A stretch of DNA of 32,443 nt from Nitrososphaerota archaeon (GCA_027886825.1 JAPCJS010000006.1:1-32443); one strand, 5' to 3'; shown: positions 16,318 through 24,369, counted from the stretch's first letter. Program-made: numbers and translations. The notes: generated from the letters alone by a model not told the origin.

Positions 16318-16703
16318 GGAGACGTCAGGTCGATGGTTGAAAGCGGGTGGGTGCGTGCCGCTCGGTTGCCCGAAGGAAGTGCGTTCATGAAAGTGCTACG
16401 TCAGATTGGATGGCCCAATCGGCACCGTTCCAAGGCTACCGGGATCTGCGCGTGCGCCAGCCAATCCAACCCATGTAAGCTGCGGGCCCGCTGAGCGGTC
16501 CTGGGTGAATCATTGGGCAAGTGCGTGATGGGCAAACTGAAGGTGCATCTTTAGCCAATATGAGAAAGAGGGTCTGGAACATTCAGTGGCTGAAACCACC
16601 GGAGTCTTGAGCGAGTGGTGGTTCCGAATTCCATGTCGCTATGTCCCCGTCCGGCCAACCATTGACTCTTATCGTGATCCGGGTTGGCGTAGTCGAGGCG
16701 TTG
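16318..16703. other. Intergenic stretch, no gene recognised
   Basis: About 390 bases between convergent genes. It holds an inverted repeat, AACCACC (16594-16600) with GGTGGTT (16617-16623), that could form a weak hairpin. One 16-codon frame starts at 16560 and is not convincing. No RNA gene was seen. Confidence 0.5.
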
Positions 16704-17099
16704 TCAATGAATCCTGGTGATTCCTTCTATGCCGTCGAAATCCGAGTCGAATGATGCGATTTCCTTGATTCGCATGTCGTACATTATTCTTACCGAGACT
16801 GAGTCGGCGAATGACAGCCTCGCTCCATGTTTCACGTACGTTTGTAGCGACCGCTCCATCAACCTCTTGTTCAGGTGGATGGTCTTCACGGTAGGGTCGT
16901 GAACCAGATTCTCGAAGACCTCCCTCCCGGCCCTTTCCCCAAGCCGAGCCCCAACACCTGTGACACTCTCTGACACGACCAGGTCTGAGATTACCTTCTC
17001 GCTATGCAGTTCAGGAGCCACCTGTACCGCGGTCTTGTGGAACTGGTCATCTGTGTCCGCCAGTGCAATGATCAAGGAAGAATCCAGGAAAATCAGAAT
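16704..17099 (-). CDS. vapC: VapC-type PIN-domain toxin
   Basis: A PIN ribonuclease of about 131 residues, toxin of a VapBC pair that would cut a cellular RNA. The four acidic positions are present: the first Asp in FLDSSLIIAL, the Glu in VVSESVTG, the Asp in FADSVSVR and the late pair in SFDSDFDG. The first Asp lies upstream of the earliest standard start (TTG at 17075), so translation must begin earlier. The only sites between there and the start of the homologous stretch are ATT at 17099 and CTG at 17096, both non-standard and overlapping the antitoxin's stop. A GGAG lies four bases before the CTG. Translation is therefore probably coupled to the antitoxin. Start uncertain. Confidence 0.82.
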   Translation of the reverse strand: MLIFLDSSLIIALADTDDQFHKTAVQVAPELHSEKVISDLVVSESVTGVGARLGERAGREVFENLVHDPTVKTIHLNKRLMERSLQTYVKHGARLSFADSVSVRIMYDMRIKEIASFDSDFDGIEGITRIH

Positions 17100-17344
17100 T
17101 CTCCCTTCTGAATTCTCTTCTTCAGAGCAACCGAATTGTCTCTTTCACGACTACTCCCGAGACCTATGATGTTCGCTATGCTCGGTCTCTTCCTGAACTC
17201 CGTGGTCACCCCCTGATCCGAAGCGACCCATATCACTTCATCGCCTTCGGCAACGCCATACTCTTTTCTCAATTCTGACGGGACGACGACCTGGTAGCCT
17301 TTCGATATTCGAGTCCTGATCTCTCTACGTTCGGTCATCAACAC
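17093..17344 (-). CDS. vapB: VapB-type AbrB-fold antitoxin
   Basis: An 83-residue antitoxin. Residues about 7-45 form the swapped-hairpin AbrB/SpoVT DNA-binding domain (RTRISKGYQVVVPSELRKEYGVAEGDEVIWV). The rest is a flexible tail (RPSIANIIGLGSS, then a basic helix) that should wrap around the PIN toxin. The GTG at 17344 is chosen because the TATA box at about 17371 is 26-27 bases upstream, giving a leaderless mRNA; the ATG at 17338 is the alternative. The gene overlaps the start of vapC. The palindrome at 17362-17388 is the likely operator for its own repression. Confidence 0.88.
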   Translation of the reverse strand: MLMTERREIRTRISKGYQVVVPSELRKEYGVAEGDEVIWVASDQGVTTEFRKRPSIANIIGLGSSRERDNSVALKKRIQKGEF

Positions 17345-17361
17345 TCACGATATCGACATGG

Positions 17362-17388
17362 TTCACAATATTAAAGGATTATTGTGAA
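17362..17388 (-). promoter_or_regulatory. VapBC promoter and palindromic operator
   Basis: TTCACAATA (17362-17370) and TATTGTGAA (17380-17388) form a perfect nine-base inverted repeat. The minus-strand TATA element CCTTTAATATT overlaps the downstream arm and spacer. An AbrB-fold dimer bound here would block TBP, matching the known autoregulation of VapBC operons. Confidence 0.7.
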
Positions 17389-17528
17389 TTGCTGATACAC
17401 ACAAGGGTATTGGACGCGCGACAGGCATAACACCGTGGCGATCTTAGAAGCCCGCGACGAAAAGGCCGCGATGAGAGCGTCGAAGAAGTTCTCGGAGAAG
17501 GTCGAGCTTCAAACTGCCGGATGGTCCT

Positions 17529-18800
17529 TCATCTCGCCTGGTCGAGGCTGACGCAGGTGTCCCACTTTTCAGACAAGGCAGGAAGGTAGGCCGGAGGCTT
17601 CGGCTCCAACATTCGTAACAGGTTGCCCAGGGTGATGCGGGCCGTGAACTGATTACCGGCCGGCGCATAGTGCGTGACGTCTTGGTCGGGGAAAACCCAG
17701 AACTCCTTTAGGTAATCCGACAGCTTCACTCTTCTCCTGGAAAAGTCTTCTGCATGCGCCTCGATGAGGTCGACGTACCTATCCCCTCTCTTCTTCATGA
17801 AGCGCATGAAGTCTTTGTTGAAGGAATGGCCAGGCCGGCGCATCGCTGACAATCTGGGTTCGTCGCGCGGGTCGATGTAGTCGGCGAGCGCATTCGATGT
17901 ATACGACCCTATGAACAGGATTTGCTTGTTCCGTTCCCTAATGAAATCTTCGGTCTTTTCAACGAGCCTGATCGCTCCGTATATCGCCGAGTCTCTGAAG
18001 AGAAGATTCGCTGTCTCGACGAGCTCCTTTGAATCCCTTATTGTTCTCTTGACTCCGTATTCTTCGGCCAGGTCCTCGATGTCCTTGTAGCTGTCCTCGG
18101 GGGTTCCATTCTCAGCATTGCTCTTGGCGAGCATTATGCGCAGCGTGAAATCCTCCTTGAAGTTCTCGTAGACCCAATCGAGGTTGCAAAAATCGTAGAG
18201 GTCCTTGGGCTCGGGGCACGGGTTTTTGAACTCCCGGAACTCTTTGGTAGCCGGATTCGCCTTGATGTACGGTTGCGGCGGCCAGGTGTGATCGCTCCCC
18301 CAGGATCTCTCATTTACCAGGAACGACCTGAGCCTGATGCTCTGCCAGGGTGCAAGACTTCTGAACGGGTCGTCCCCGTAGATGTTCATTATGATGTATT
18401 TCGCCGGAACTGCCTCCTCTTCCCGCCTCATCCGGAGATACATCTGGTAGACCGACTGCCCTCCTGTGCCGAAGTTCCTTATCGGTTCACCTATTCGGGC
18501 TGCAAGGAGCTCCTGCCACGTCTCTCCATCGTTCACCTGCTCGCAGTTTGTGTAGCTGTTCCCGTACGTGTTTATGCGGCACTTCTGGTCCGCGTTATTG
18601 AGGATCGTTCGCGCCCCGGTTCTTCGTTCGTAGGTATAGGTGCACCACGAGCCGTCCACGCCCTCGCGGCATCGTCTGTCTCGATGGAGATAACCGATGT
18701 CAGGGTCATATTTTGAGAACGGGAATCTCCTTCCCGATAGCCATTCGTCTATCTCACTTCGTTCGTAGACTATGCCCTTGAGGAACTGTTTTGCCTTCAA
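17529..18800 (-). CDS. SGNH/GDSL-fold hydrolase
   Basis: A 423-residue protein with the SGNH hydrolase layout. Block I reads INTYGNSYTN, with S82 as nucleophile; the usual Asp before it is N81. Block II is RNFGTGGQSVYQ (G114). The last block, DQDVTHYAPAGN, provides D374 and H377 in the standard D-x-x-H spacing. A long insert (residues about 150-300, mostly helical) separates the blocks. The family removes esters, often from polysaccharides or lipids; the substrate here is unknown. There is no signal peptide, so it should be cytosolic. The TTG at 18800 follows an AAATAATAATC box by about 30 bases. It stands alone. Confidence 0.82.
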   Translation of the reverse strand: MKAKQFLKGIVYERSEIDEWLSGRRFPFSKYDPDIGYLHRDRRCREGVDGSWCTYTYERRTGARTILNNADQKCRINTYGNSYTNCEQVNDGETWQELLAARIGEPIRNFGTGGQSVYQMYLRMRREEEAVPAKYIIMNIYGDDPFRSLAPWQSIRLRSFLVNERSWGSDHTWPPQPYIKANPATKEFREFKNPCPEPKDLYDFCNLDWVYENFKEDFTLRIMLAKSNAENGTPEDSYKDIEDLAEEYGVKRTIRDSKELVETANLLFRDSAIYGAIRLVEKTEDFIRERNKQILFIGSYTSNALADYIDPRDEPRLSAMRRPGHSFNKDFMRFMKKRGDRYVDLIEAHAEDFSRRRVKLSDYLKEFWVFPDQDVTHYAPAGNQFTARITLGNLLRMLEPKPPAYLPALSEKWDTCVSLDQAR

Positions 18801-19004
18801 ATCGTGCGGGTGACGGAGCCCCGAAGATTATTATTTCTTGCGTGAATTGCCCTCCTTATCAGGAGATCGACCTCATGATAAAGGGTAGGCTTTCGCGCCA
18901 GGATCGTCTGTGCATTCTGATGAGCCGACCGCCGCAGACCTCGTCCTCAGTCAGTCGAAAAGCCGATCTTTACGGCTCACTCGTATCCCTTTCGGGGGAG
19001 CTGG

Positions 19005-19880
19005 CTATGGCAGCCGTGGGACAATCTGGATCTGGAACACGCTGGGCCACATTTTTCCCGTGATGAAGAGGCGGTTGTTCTGTGCGTCGTACGCAATTCC
19101 GTTCATGACGTCGCAGTGACAACCCGTCATGTTTTGGATCCCGGTGAGGTCTATCCAGGCCGTGACCTGCCCCGTCCCTGTGTTGATCACAGCGATCCTG
19201 TCTGTGGGCCACACGTTGGCGAAGACGCTCCCGTTGATGTAGTCCAGCGAGTTGAGGCCGTCAACCGGCGTCACCCCGTCATGCACCGTGATCTCACCGG
19301 TCCTCTGGAACGTCTGTGGGTTGCGGAAGTAGAGATTAGCCGTTCCATCGCTCATGATGAGCTGGGTCCCGTTGTTGGTCAGCCCCCAGCCTTCGTCGGG
19401 ATAGCTGAAATTCTGAAGCAGCCCGAAGGAGTTGAGATCGTAAACGAACCCAGCGTTATTCTCCCACGTAAGCTGGATGACCTCGCTGTTGAATATCGTG
19501 ATGCCTTCCCCGAAATACCGGCTGGACAGGTTATGGATCTGAAGGACCTGGCCCGTGTCTAGATCTACGCGGCGCAAGGACGAGTTTCCGTATAGGCCGG
19601 TGCTTTCGTACAAGAAGCCATTGTAGTACACGAGACCTTCTGTGAAGGCGTTCGTGTCGTGAGGGTAGACGTTGATCACCTTGTAGGTGTAAACCGGGGC
19701 TGACGATGAGCTACTATCGGTGGCCTGGGCTGTTTCGGACAAGGTCGCGGTCGAGCCGATAGGCAACGGCGCATTTCGGGGGACGGCAAGGTAGTAGAGT
19801 GCTGCGGCTCCTCCCAGTACCAGGCTCGCTACGATAGCGACGAGCGCGACTCTTCCTGTCCTCCCGACAGGCTTTCTCAT
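19005..19880 (-). CDS. Membrane-anchored glutaminyl-peptide cyclotransferase (glutamine cyclotransferase family)
   Basis: A 291-residue exported enzyme that turns N-terminal glutamine into pyroglutamate. An N-terminal membrane helix (VALVAIVASLVLGGAAALYYLAV) is followed by a Ser-rich linker and a five-bladed beta-propeller from about residue 62. The family signature is clear: PHDTNAFTEGLVY, then FLYESTGLYGNSSLRRVDLDTG, and later LNSLDYINGSVFANVWPTDRIAVINTGTG and MNGIAYDAQNNRLFITGKMWP. The catalytic Glu candidate is in FTEGL. The site faces outside, so it would protect the N-termini of secreted proteins. Length and ends match the plant/bacterial type. Its promoter region is shared with the divergent DHFR-family gene. 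Confidence 0.9.
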   Translation of the reverse strand: MRKPVGRTGRVALVAIVASLVLGGAAALYYLAVPRNAPLPIGSTATLSETAQATDSSSSSAPVYTYKVINVYPHDTNAFTEGLVYYNGFLYESTGLYGNSSLRRVDLDTGQVLQIHNLSSRYFGEGITIFNSEVIQLTWENNAGFVYDLNSFGLLQNFSYPDEGWGLTNNGTQLIMSDGTANLYFRNPQTFQRTGEITVHDGVTPVDGLNSLDYINGSVFANVWPTDRIAVINTGTGQVTAWIDLTGIQNMTGCHCDVMNGIAYDAQNNRLFITGKMWPSVFQIQIVPRLP

Positions 19881-20024
19881 GCCAACAAGGGGCCGATCCC
19901 GCTCGTTGATTATGTATTTGCCCTGGACTGGATCTCGTCAGGCGAGTTCGTCGCTAGAAAGCATCTTCTTTGACACCCGCAGTCCCTTTGGCTGCGCAAC
20001 CCGTACACCGAAGGAAATGTGACC

Positions 20025-20040
20025 ATGTCCTGCAGGACAT
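20025..20040. promoter_or_regulatory. Perfect 16-base palindrome between divergent genes
   Basis: ATGTCCTGCAGGACAT reads the same on both strands. It sits between the promoters of the glutaminyl cyclase (minus) and the DHFR-family gene (plus), and could be an operator for either. Confidence 0.4.
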
Positions 20041-20093
20041 CTAATCTGACGCTCTTGACGCCCGGTCGCTGTTTCAGCCAGCCTCTGGAAACG

Positions 20094-20100
20094 TTTAAGG
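20094..20100 (+). promoter_or_regulatory. TATA box for the DHFR-family gene
   Basis: TTTAAGG is centred about 29 bases before the ATG at 20126. Confidence 0.5.
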
Positions 20101-20125
20101 CGATTTGACATGTGCAAGACCGTCA

Positions 20126-20706
20126 ATGTCCAAGGTCATTGTCTTTGTCAATCTGACGCTGGATGGCGTAATGCAGGGACCGGCACGCCCCGATGAGGAC
20201 ACCCGTGGAGGTTTCAAGCATGGGGTTGGGCGACGCCCTACGCCGCTATGGCGTCAGCCGGTCAGGCGATGGCCAACGTTGGTGCCCTGCTTCTGGGTCG
20301 GCGGACCTACGAGGACTTCTACTCGGTATGGCCAAAGATGACTGACAGCCCTTACTCAGCGTTCCTGGACAACATCCAGAAATACGTTGCATCCACAACT
20401 TTGAAAGAGCCTCTCCCGTGGAAAAATTCCACGCTCCTCGAGGGGGACGCCGCAGAGGCTGTGGCGAGACTAAAGAAAGCGCCAGGAAAAGATCTTGTAA
20501 TAATGGGCAGTGGAGTGCTGGTTCAGTCATTGATGCGGCGGAACCTGGTGGATGAATACGTGCTTCTTATCCACCCGCTCGTTCTGGGAAGCGGGCGCCG
20601 CCTCTTCTCGGACGGTGGCGCATTTGCCTCCCTCCGACTCGTCAGCTCCAAGACGACGGATAAGGGGGTTGTGATCGCGACCTACCAGCCAGCCGAATCT
20701 GCATAG
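20126..20706 (+). pseudogene. Dihydrofolate reductase / RibD-like family gene, frameshifted
   Basis: The gene encodes a reductase of the RibD C-terminal/DHFR-like family. The first part reads SKVIVFVNLTLDGVMQGPARPDED and ends in GGFKHG; the rest continues in another frame as WATPYAAMASAGQAMANVGALLLGRRTYEDF and runs to the family's end (GSGVLVQSLMRRNLVDEY, then HPLVLGSGRRLF). The break lies at about 20221-20228, where CATGGGGTTGGG has one base fewer than needed. A second partial copy at 29436-29565 has CATGGCGGTTGGG at the same point and reads straight through, which shows a one-base loss here. Either the gene is broken or the base is a sequencing error. A working protein would have about 193 residues and use NADPH. 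Confidence 0.88.
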
Positions 20707-20753
20707 ATGAATTTCAGCGACTCCTGAACTAGAAGACGCTGAATCTGTGATGA

Positions 20754-20820
20754 TAGGTGGAAGTCAACTTCCATATCTTCTTCGATATCTAGGAGATATC
20801 TGAATCCTTTCGTCCACCTA
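20754..20820. repeat. Structured palindromic element, copy 1
   Basis: An outer stem, TAGGTGGA (20754-20761) with TCCACCTA (20813-20820), encloses two inner palindromes: TGGAAGT/ACTTCCA (20758-20773) and GATATCT/AGATATC (20784-20100 range: 20784-20100 should be read as 20784-20800). The core CTTCGATATCTAGGAGATAT (20780-20799) recurs with two changes at 30954-30973. Both copies start shortly after a gene's stop codon. It may be a mobile repeat, a processing signal or a terminator. Confidence 0.55.
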
Positions 20821-20829
20821 GCCAAGAAA

Positions 20830-20862
20830 GTGAGCCAAGGGCTCGAACCCCTTCCGGCTCAC
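20830..20862. other. Strong hairpin resembling a tRNA minihelix
   Basis: GTGAGCC (20830-20836) pairs with GGCTCAC (20856-20862); inside, AAGGG pairs with CCCTT around a seven-base loop, with CC bulged on one side. On the minus strand the loop reads GTTCGAG, like a T-loop. The lengths (7 + 5 pairs, 7-base loop) equal an acceptor stem stacked on a T-arm, but no D-arm or anticodon arm exists. It is not a normal tRNA gene. Confidence 0.5.
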
Positions 20863-21057
20863 ATCTTTCAAGGAGTGGCCCTCTTCTTTTGTGTTCCGAA
20901 TAGAGGTTAACGAGTTGATGTCGTAGATGCAGGAGTGGGTTACGGAAAAAGAAAGAAGGACAAGAGGTCTCTGGTGGGTCGCTTCTCATCCAGGAAAAGA
21001 CTGTGGCCGGAATGTTTAGCTTGCCTAACGCCATCGCCTAGCTCGCAGGCTAAGCTT

Positions 21058-21672
21058 TTGTCGATAAAGATAGTTGTCTTCGGGGCCGCCGGCGGAACGG
21101 GAAGGAACATCGTTGAGCAAGGCTTGAGCCGAGGATATCCAGTGACGGCCTTCATCCATAAGAAAAGAGGGCTCGAAGGACTCGCGGGTCTGTCGACCGT
21201 GACGGGGGATGTACTGAACAGAGACGATGTCGAGAAAGCGGTCGCGAATCAGGACGCGGTGATCAGCGCCCTCGGTGCGGGTAAGGTCAGCTTCTACGGG
21301 ACCAAGAACATCGTCGATGCCATGAAGAAAGCCGGCGTGCGGCGGTTGATCGTCGAGTCAGCATACGGGGCGGGGGACAGCGCGAAGGAGCTACCGGTCT
21401 TGAATCGGCTGATAGTTCGGGACCTACTGTTGAGGTCCCAGTTTAGAGCCAAGGACTTGATGGAAAGCTACGTGGAGAAGAGCGACCTGGAATGGACCAT
21501 AGTGCGCCCTCCTAGGCTCACGGATGGACCAAGGAGGGGAAACTATCGGGCGGGAGATCGTATTCGTCTTGATATCTTGTCTGGCATATCGCGTGCAGAC
21601 GTCGCCGAGTTCATGCTCAGGCAAGTGGAAGATATCGAATTCGTGCGCAGGGAGCCTTCTGTGGCGTACTAG
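21058..21672 (+). CDS. NAD(P)-binding NmrA-like / atypical SDR protein
   Basis: A 204-residue Rossmann-fold protein of the atypical SDR (NmrA/SDR-a5-like) type. It opens with IKIVVFGAAGGTGRNIVEQ, where GAAGGTG is the nucleotide-binding glycine motif, followed by GDVLNRDDVEKAVANQDAVISALG and GTKNIVDAMKKAGVRRLIVESA, all at normal spacing. SDLEWTIVRPPRLTDGP is the usual substrate-loop motif. These proteins reduce or sense small molecules and NADPH. The TTG at 21058 is chosen because it starts right at the Rossmann strand; the longer frame from 20935 adds a basic, non-family stretch. No clear TATA box was found at the right distance. It stands alone. Confidence 0.85.
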   Translation: MSIKIVVFGAAGGTGRNIVEQGLSRGYPVTAFIHKKRGLEGLAGLSTVTGDVLNRDDVEKAVANQDAVISALGAGKVSFYGTKNIVDAMKKAGVRRLIVESAYGAGDSAKELPVLNRLIVRDLLLRSQFRAKDLMESYVEKSDLEWTIVRPPRLTDGPRRGNYRAGDRIRLDILSGISRADVAEFMLRQVEDIEFVRREPSVAY

Positions 21673-22047
21673 GCGGACGATTATGCGGCCTTAGATAGGA
21701 AGATCAGAAGTGCAAGTCAAGTTGGTCATGCCATGGCATCTCTGAACAAAGGCAAACCCTAGAATCCCTGCAAGACATCTATGCTTTCGCAAACCAGGGA
21801 TGGAGTGGATACCATGCGGTAGTACGGGGACTGGAGATATAGCATGCCGGACGACAACCTGAGCTATTCAGACCTTCCACATTGACAAGGACGGATCATA
21901 CTCAAGCAGCTCGTTCCTCGACAGCGGCGGCGGTGCTTTTCCAACAGCGGGAAGCTGTCGTTCACAATCAACGACCTCCACGCCCTGGCAGGTCGATCTC
22001 TAACCTTCGGCTCTTGGCAGATGATGATTTTTTGGAAAAAACCGTTA
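21673..22047. other. Gap with possible decayed coding remnant
   Basis: No intact gene is visible. On the plus strand about 21871-21950 reads TFHIDKDGSYSSSSFLDSGG, and after a frame change about 21948-22010 reads GKLSFTINDLHALAG. Both look protein-like and could be the remains of one gene. No family was recognised and no start or promoter fits. Confidence 0.3.
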
Positions 22048-22070
22048 CGCCCCGGCTGGTAGCCGGGGCG
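22035..22070 (-). terminator. Hairpin plus T-tract terminator of the 22081-24734 operon
   Basis: CGCCCCGGCT (22048-22057) and AGCCGGGGCG (22061-22070) form a perfect ten-pair stem with a three-base loop, 10 bases after the stop of the minus-strand gene. On that strand a run of six T follows (22036-22041). This is an intrinsic-type terminator. Confidence 0.8.
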
Positions 22071-22080
22071 CAGCGATATC

Positions 22081-24369
22081 CTAGGGGTCGATGACTCCGA
22101 AGGTCTGGAGGAACGTCTTTTGGAAGACTGGCCAGGTCGCGGTGGCGATGCTCGTCACGGAGGTCTCCCCGCCGGTTTCGACGCAGGTCAGGACGCTGTG
22201 CTGGGTGCCGTCCTTGGCGATGGCTGTGACCCCGACCTGGAAGCTAAGGTCGGAGGCGGACTCATGGACGACGTGGATCGCATCCCCGGATATCTTGTAG
22301 CTGACGGTCTTGCCGTCCACCTTGACCGATCCCTCAGGGCCAGCTAACAGATCTCCGTTTATCGACCACTTGTAGCCGTGGACCTGGATCCCCGGAGTCA
22401 GTGCTCTCACCGTCGCGTGCTTGGGGTTCTTGACCGGGTTCGTCACTGTCCATGTTCCCGGGTTCATGGTGCTCGCCTGGCCGGTCACCGAGAGGACCGT
22501 CGGCACGAAGTTCGCCTTCTCCACGGGGACGTCGGCTCCCACGACCAGCGTACCAGCCTGGAAGACCGGTGATACCCCCACCGATCCACCGACCGTACTC
22601 ACCCGCGGCAGAGGCTTCTCGAATGTCCTGTACCTCAGGACGATCAGGCCGGTCGGCTGTTGGAACCCGTTTTGGTTTCCGGCCATGATCCTTGCGGCTG
22701 CCGCAGTGCGGCCGGTTGTCCGTGCCGGGCTCGGACTCGGCGCGGCCGTCTTATCCTGCGCGTTCTCCGGGCGTATGACCTGTGCGTCGACGACCTGGAC
22801 GATCGAGAACCGCCCTTCGTCGGTCTCCACGGCGTACACGAGGTCAGATGGAAGGAACTGGCCTCCGGACCAAGTCCCCAGCTCGCTCTCGGGGATCGTG
22901 ACCCCGTTCTCATAGTAGAGACGGTAGAGCTGGCTGCGGGTCAGGTCGAAGACGGTACTCCCAGTCCTGGCGAGGATGTCGCAGCAGAGCGTCTTGAGGA
23001 CCCCGAGCGGTGAGACTCCAGTCCACGCCAGGTCGGCGCCCGTGAGGGACGAGCTTCCGACGCTCCCGTTGTCGAGGTCGACCCTCTGGCCGTCGTAGAC
23101 GGTCAGCTCTCCCTGGGAACGTATCGGCGCGTTGTCGACGAACTGGACCTCCGTGCCGATGACCACGTCGTCGATGTTGATGTCCTGGAAGACGATGTTG
23201 ACGCCTATGGCGGGTATGTTGACGTTGAGGTTCAGCTGGCGGAGGGCGTTGACGATCTGGTTTGCGACGTTCTGTATGATGCCGTTAATGATGTTGGAGG
23301 CGATCCAGACGACGAGCGGGACGACGATCGCCCCGATTATGGCCCCCACCACGCCGGCGATGATTCCCCCGATTATGGCCCCCACCACCGCCGAGGCGAG
23401 CCAGACCCACCAGTCCAGATTGACGCTTATCTGAGGATCGGCGATGTTCGAGGTGACCACGAGGTTCCCGTTTTGGATGGCGATCAGAATGCTTCCTCCC
23501 ACCGTCGCGCTGGCGTTCCAGCCCGTGTCAGATGCCCCGACGCTTGCGCTCACGCCGATCGCTCCGTTGATCAGGGTGAGGTCGAGCGCGGTCAGCTGTG
23601 GATTGTGATCCCCGGGGAGGTTGATCGTCGTATTGAGGTGACAGGGGGCGGCAAAATCCGACGCGGGGACGCTCAGCCCGCTCGCTATCTGGGGACGGAT
23701 GATGTTGCAGATCCAGTCGAAGCTGACGCCGATTGCGCCGCGGTCGCCGGCCGGGACGAGGCCCTGGGTGAAGCCGTCCCTGTTGCCCGGGGCGTCCCCT
23801 CCGAACGTCAGGAGGAGCGCGGAGTCGTCCAGGTCCGAGCCCGAGGTGTCGTCGATGATCCTCATGTCGGCCGCGATTATTTCGGTCGGCGAGCTGGAGG
23901 TGCGGTTCACGGGCACCGGGAGGAGCGGGATGTGGTTCAGGGCATTGAGAGGGCCGTTGAGAGCGCCGTTTGTCGAGTTGAGAATCCCGAAGAGGTTCAC
24001 CTGGGTGTACAACAGCCCGCTGGTCGAAAGGTCCAGCTGCACCAGGTCTATCTGCTGTCCTGCGAGCGAGGTGTGGTTGACGTCGACCCTGGCCACGAAA
24101 CGGAGGGTGCCCACCGAGCCGTTCGTTCCCAGGGTCATGCGGATATCCAGCGTGTCCCTGGTCCCCGGCGGGAGGGGTACGTCGGTGGGGACGTCGAAAG
24201 AGACCGTCAGCACGAAGGGGTCCCCGGCAGGTATCACACCCCCGCTGATTGTGTGGAGGATGTCGCCGATCGGACTTATCGTATCGAAGAACGCCGAGAG
24301 GAGGTCGTTGAAGGCGTCCTCCGAGAACTCGACCACGAGGTCGTAGTTGTTGAGTTGTGTCCCGGGCAT
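22081..24369 (-). CDS. Large protein of unknown function with glycine zipper (possibly TULIP-like)
   Basis: A 762-residue protein that I do not recognise with certainty. Residues 1-310 are amphipathic beta-rich (DLVVEFSEDAFNDLLSAFFDT, then DPFVLTVSFDVPTDVPLPPG, and repeated I/V/L alternation such as NGAIGVSASVGAS), which resembles bacterial TULIP/P47-type lipid-binding proteins. Residues 319-350 are a hydrophobic glycine zipper (GAIIGGIIAGVVGAIIGAIV) flanked by WWVW, able to span or insert into a membrane. Beta-rich sequence resumes at 380-410. Residues from about 440 on form a second part with YDGQRVDLDN, a Pro/Ser/Ala linker near 560-590 and a beta-rich end. There is no signal peptide. It follows the small gene at 24387-24734 by 17 bases, and both share a promoter and terminator. 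The TULIP call is inference. Confidence 0.75.
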   Translation of the reverse strand: MPGTQLNNYDLVVEFSEDAFNDLLSAFFDTISPIGDILHTISGGVIPAGDPFVLTVSFDVPTDVPLPPGTRDTLDIRMTLGTNGSVGTLRFVARVDVNHTSLAGQQIDLVQLDLSTSGLLYTQVNLFGILNSTNGALNGPLNALNHIPLLPVPVNRTSSSPTEIIAADMRIIDDTSGSDLDDSALLLTFGGDAPGNRDGFTQGLVPAGDRGAIGVSFDWICNIIRPQIASGLSVPASDFAAPCHLNTTINLPGDHNPQLTALDLTLINGAIGVSASVGASDTGWNASATVGGSILIAIQNGNLVVTSNIADPQISVNLDWWVWLASAVVGAIIGGIIAGVVGAIIGAIVVPLVVWIASNIINGIIQNVANQIVNALRQLNLNVNIPAIGVNIVFQDINIDDVVIGTEVQFVDNAPIRSQGELTVYDGQRVDLDNGSVGSSSLTGADLAWTGVSPLGVLKTLCCDILARTGSTVFDLTRSQLYRLYYENGVTIPESELGTWSGGQFLPSDLVYAVETDEGRFSIVQVVDAQVIRPENAQDKTAAPSPSPARTTGRTAAAARIMAGNQNGFQQPTGLIVLRYRTFEKPLPRVSTVGGSVGVSPVFQAGTLVVGADVPVEKANFVPTVLSVTGQASTMNPGTWTVTNPVKNPKHATVRALTPGIQVHGYKWSINGDLLAGPEGSVKVDGKTVSYKISGDAIHVVHESASDLSFQVGVTAIAKDGTQHSVLTCVETGGETSVTSIATATWPVFQKTFLQTFGVIDP

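Noticed and set aside
17435-17551. Plus-strand frame of 38 codons from a GTG
   Set aside because: It overlaps the 3' end of the SGNH gene on the other strand and has no ribosome-binding site or properly spaced TATA box.
20830-20862. tRNA gene
   Set aside because: Only an acceptor/T-arm-like hairpin exists; there is no anticodon arm or D-arm on either side, in direct or permuted order.
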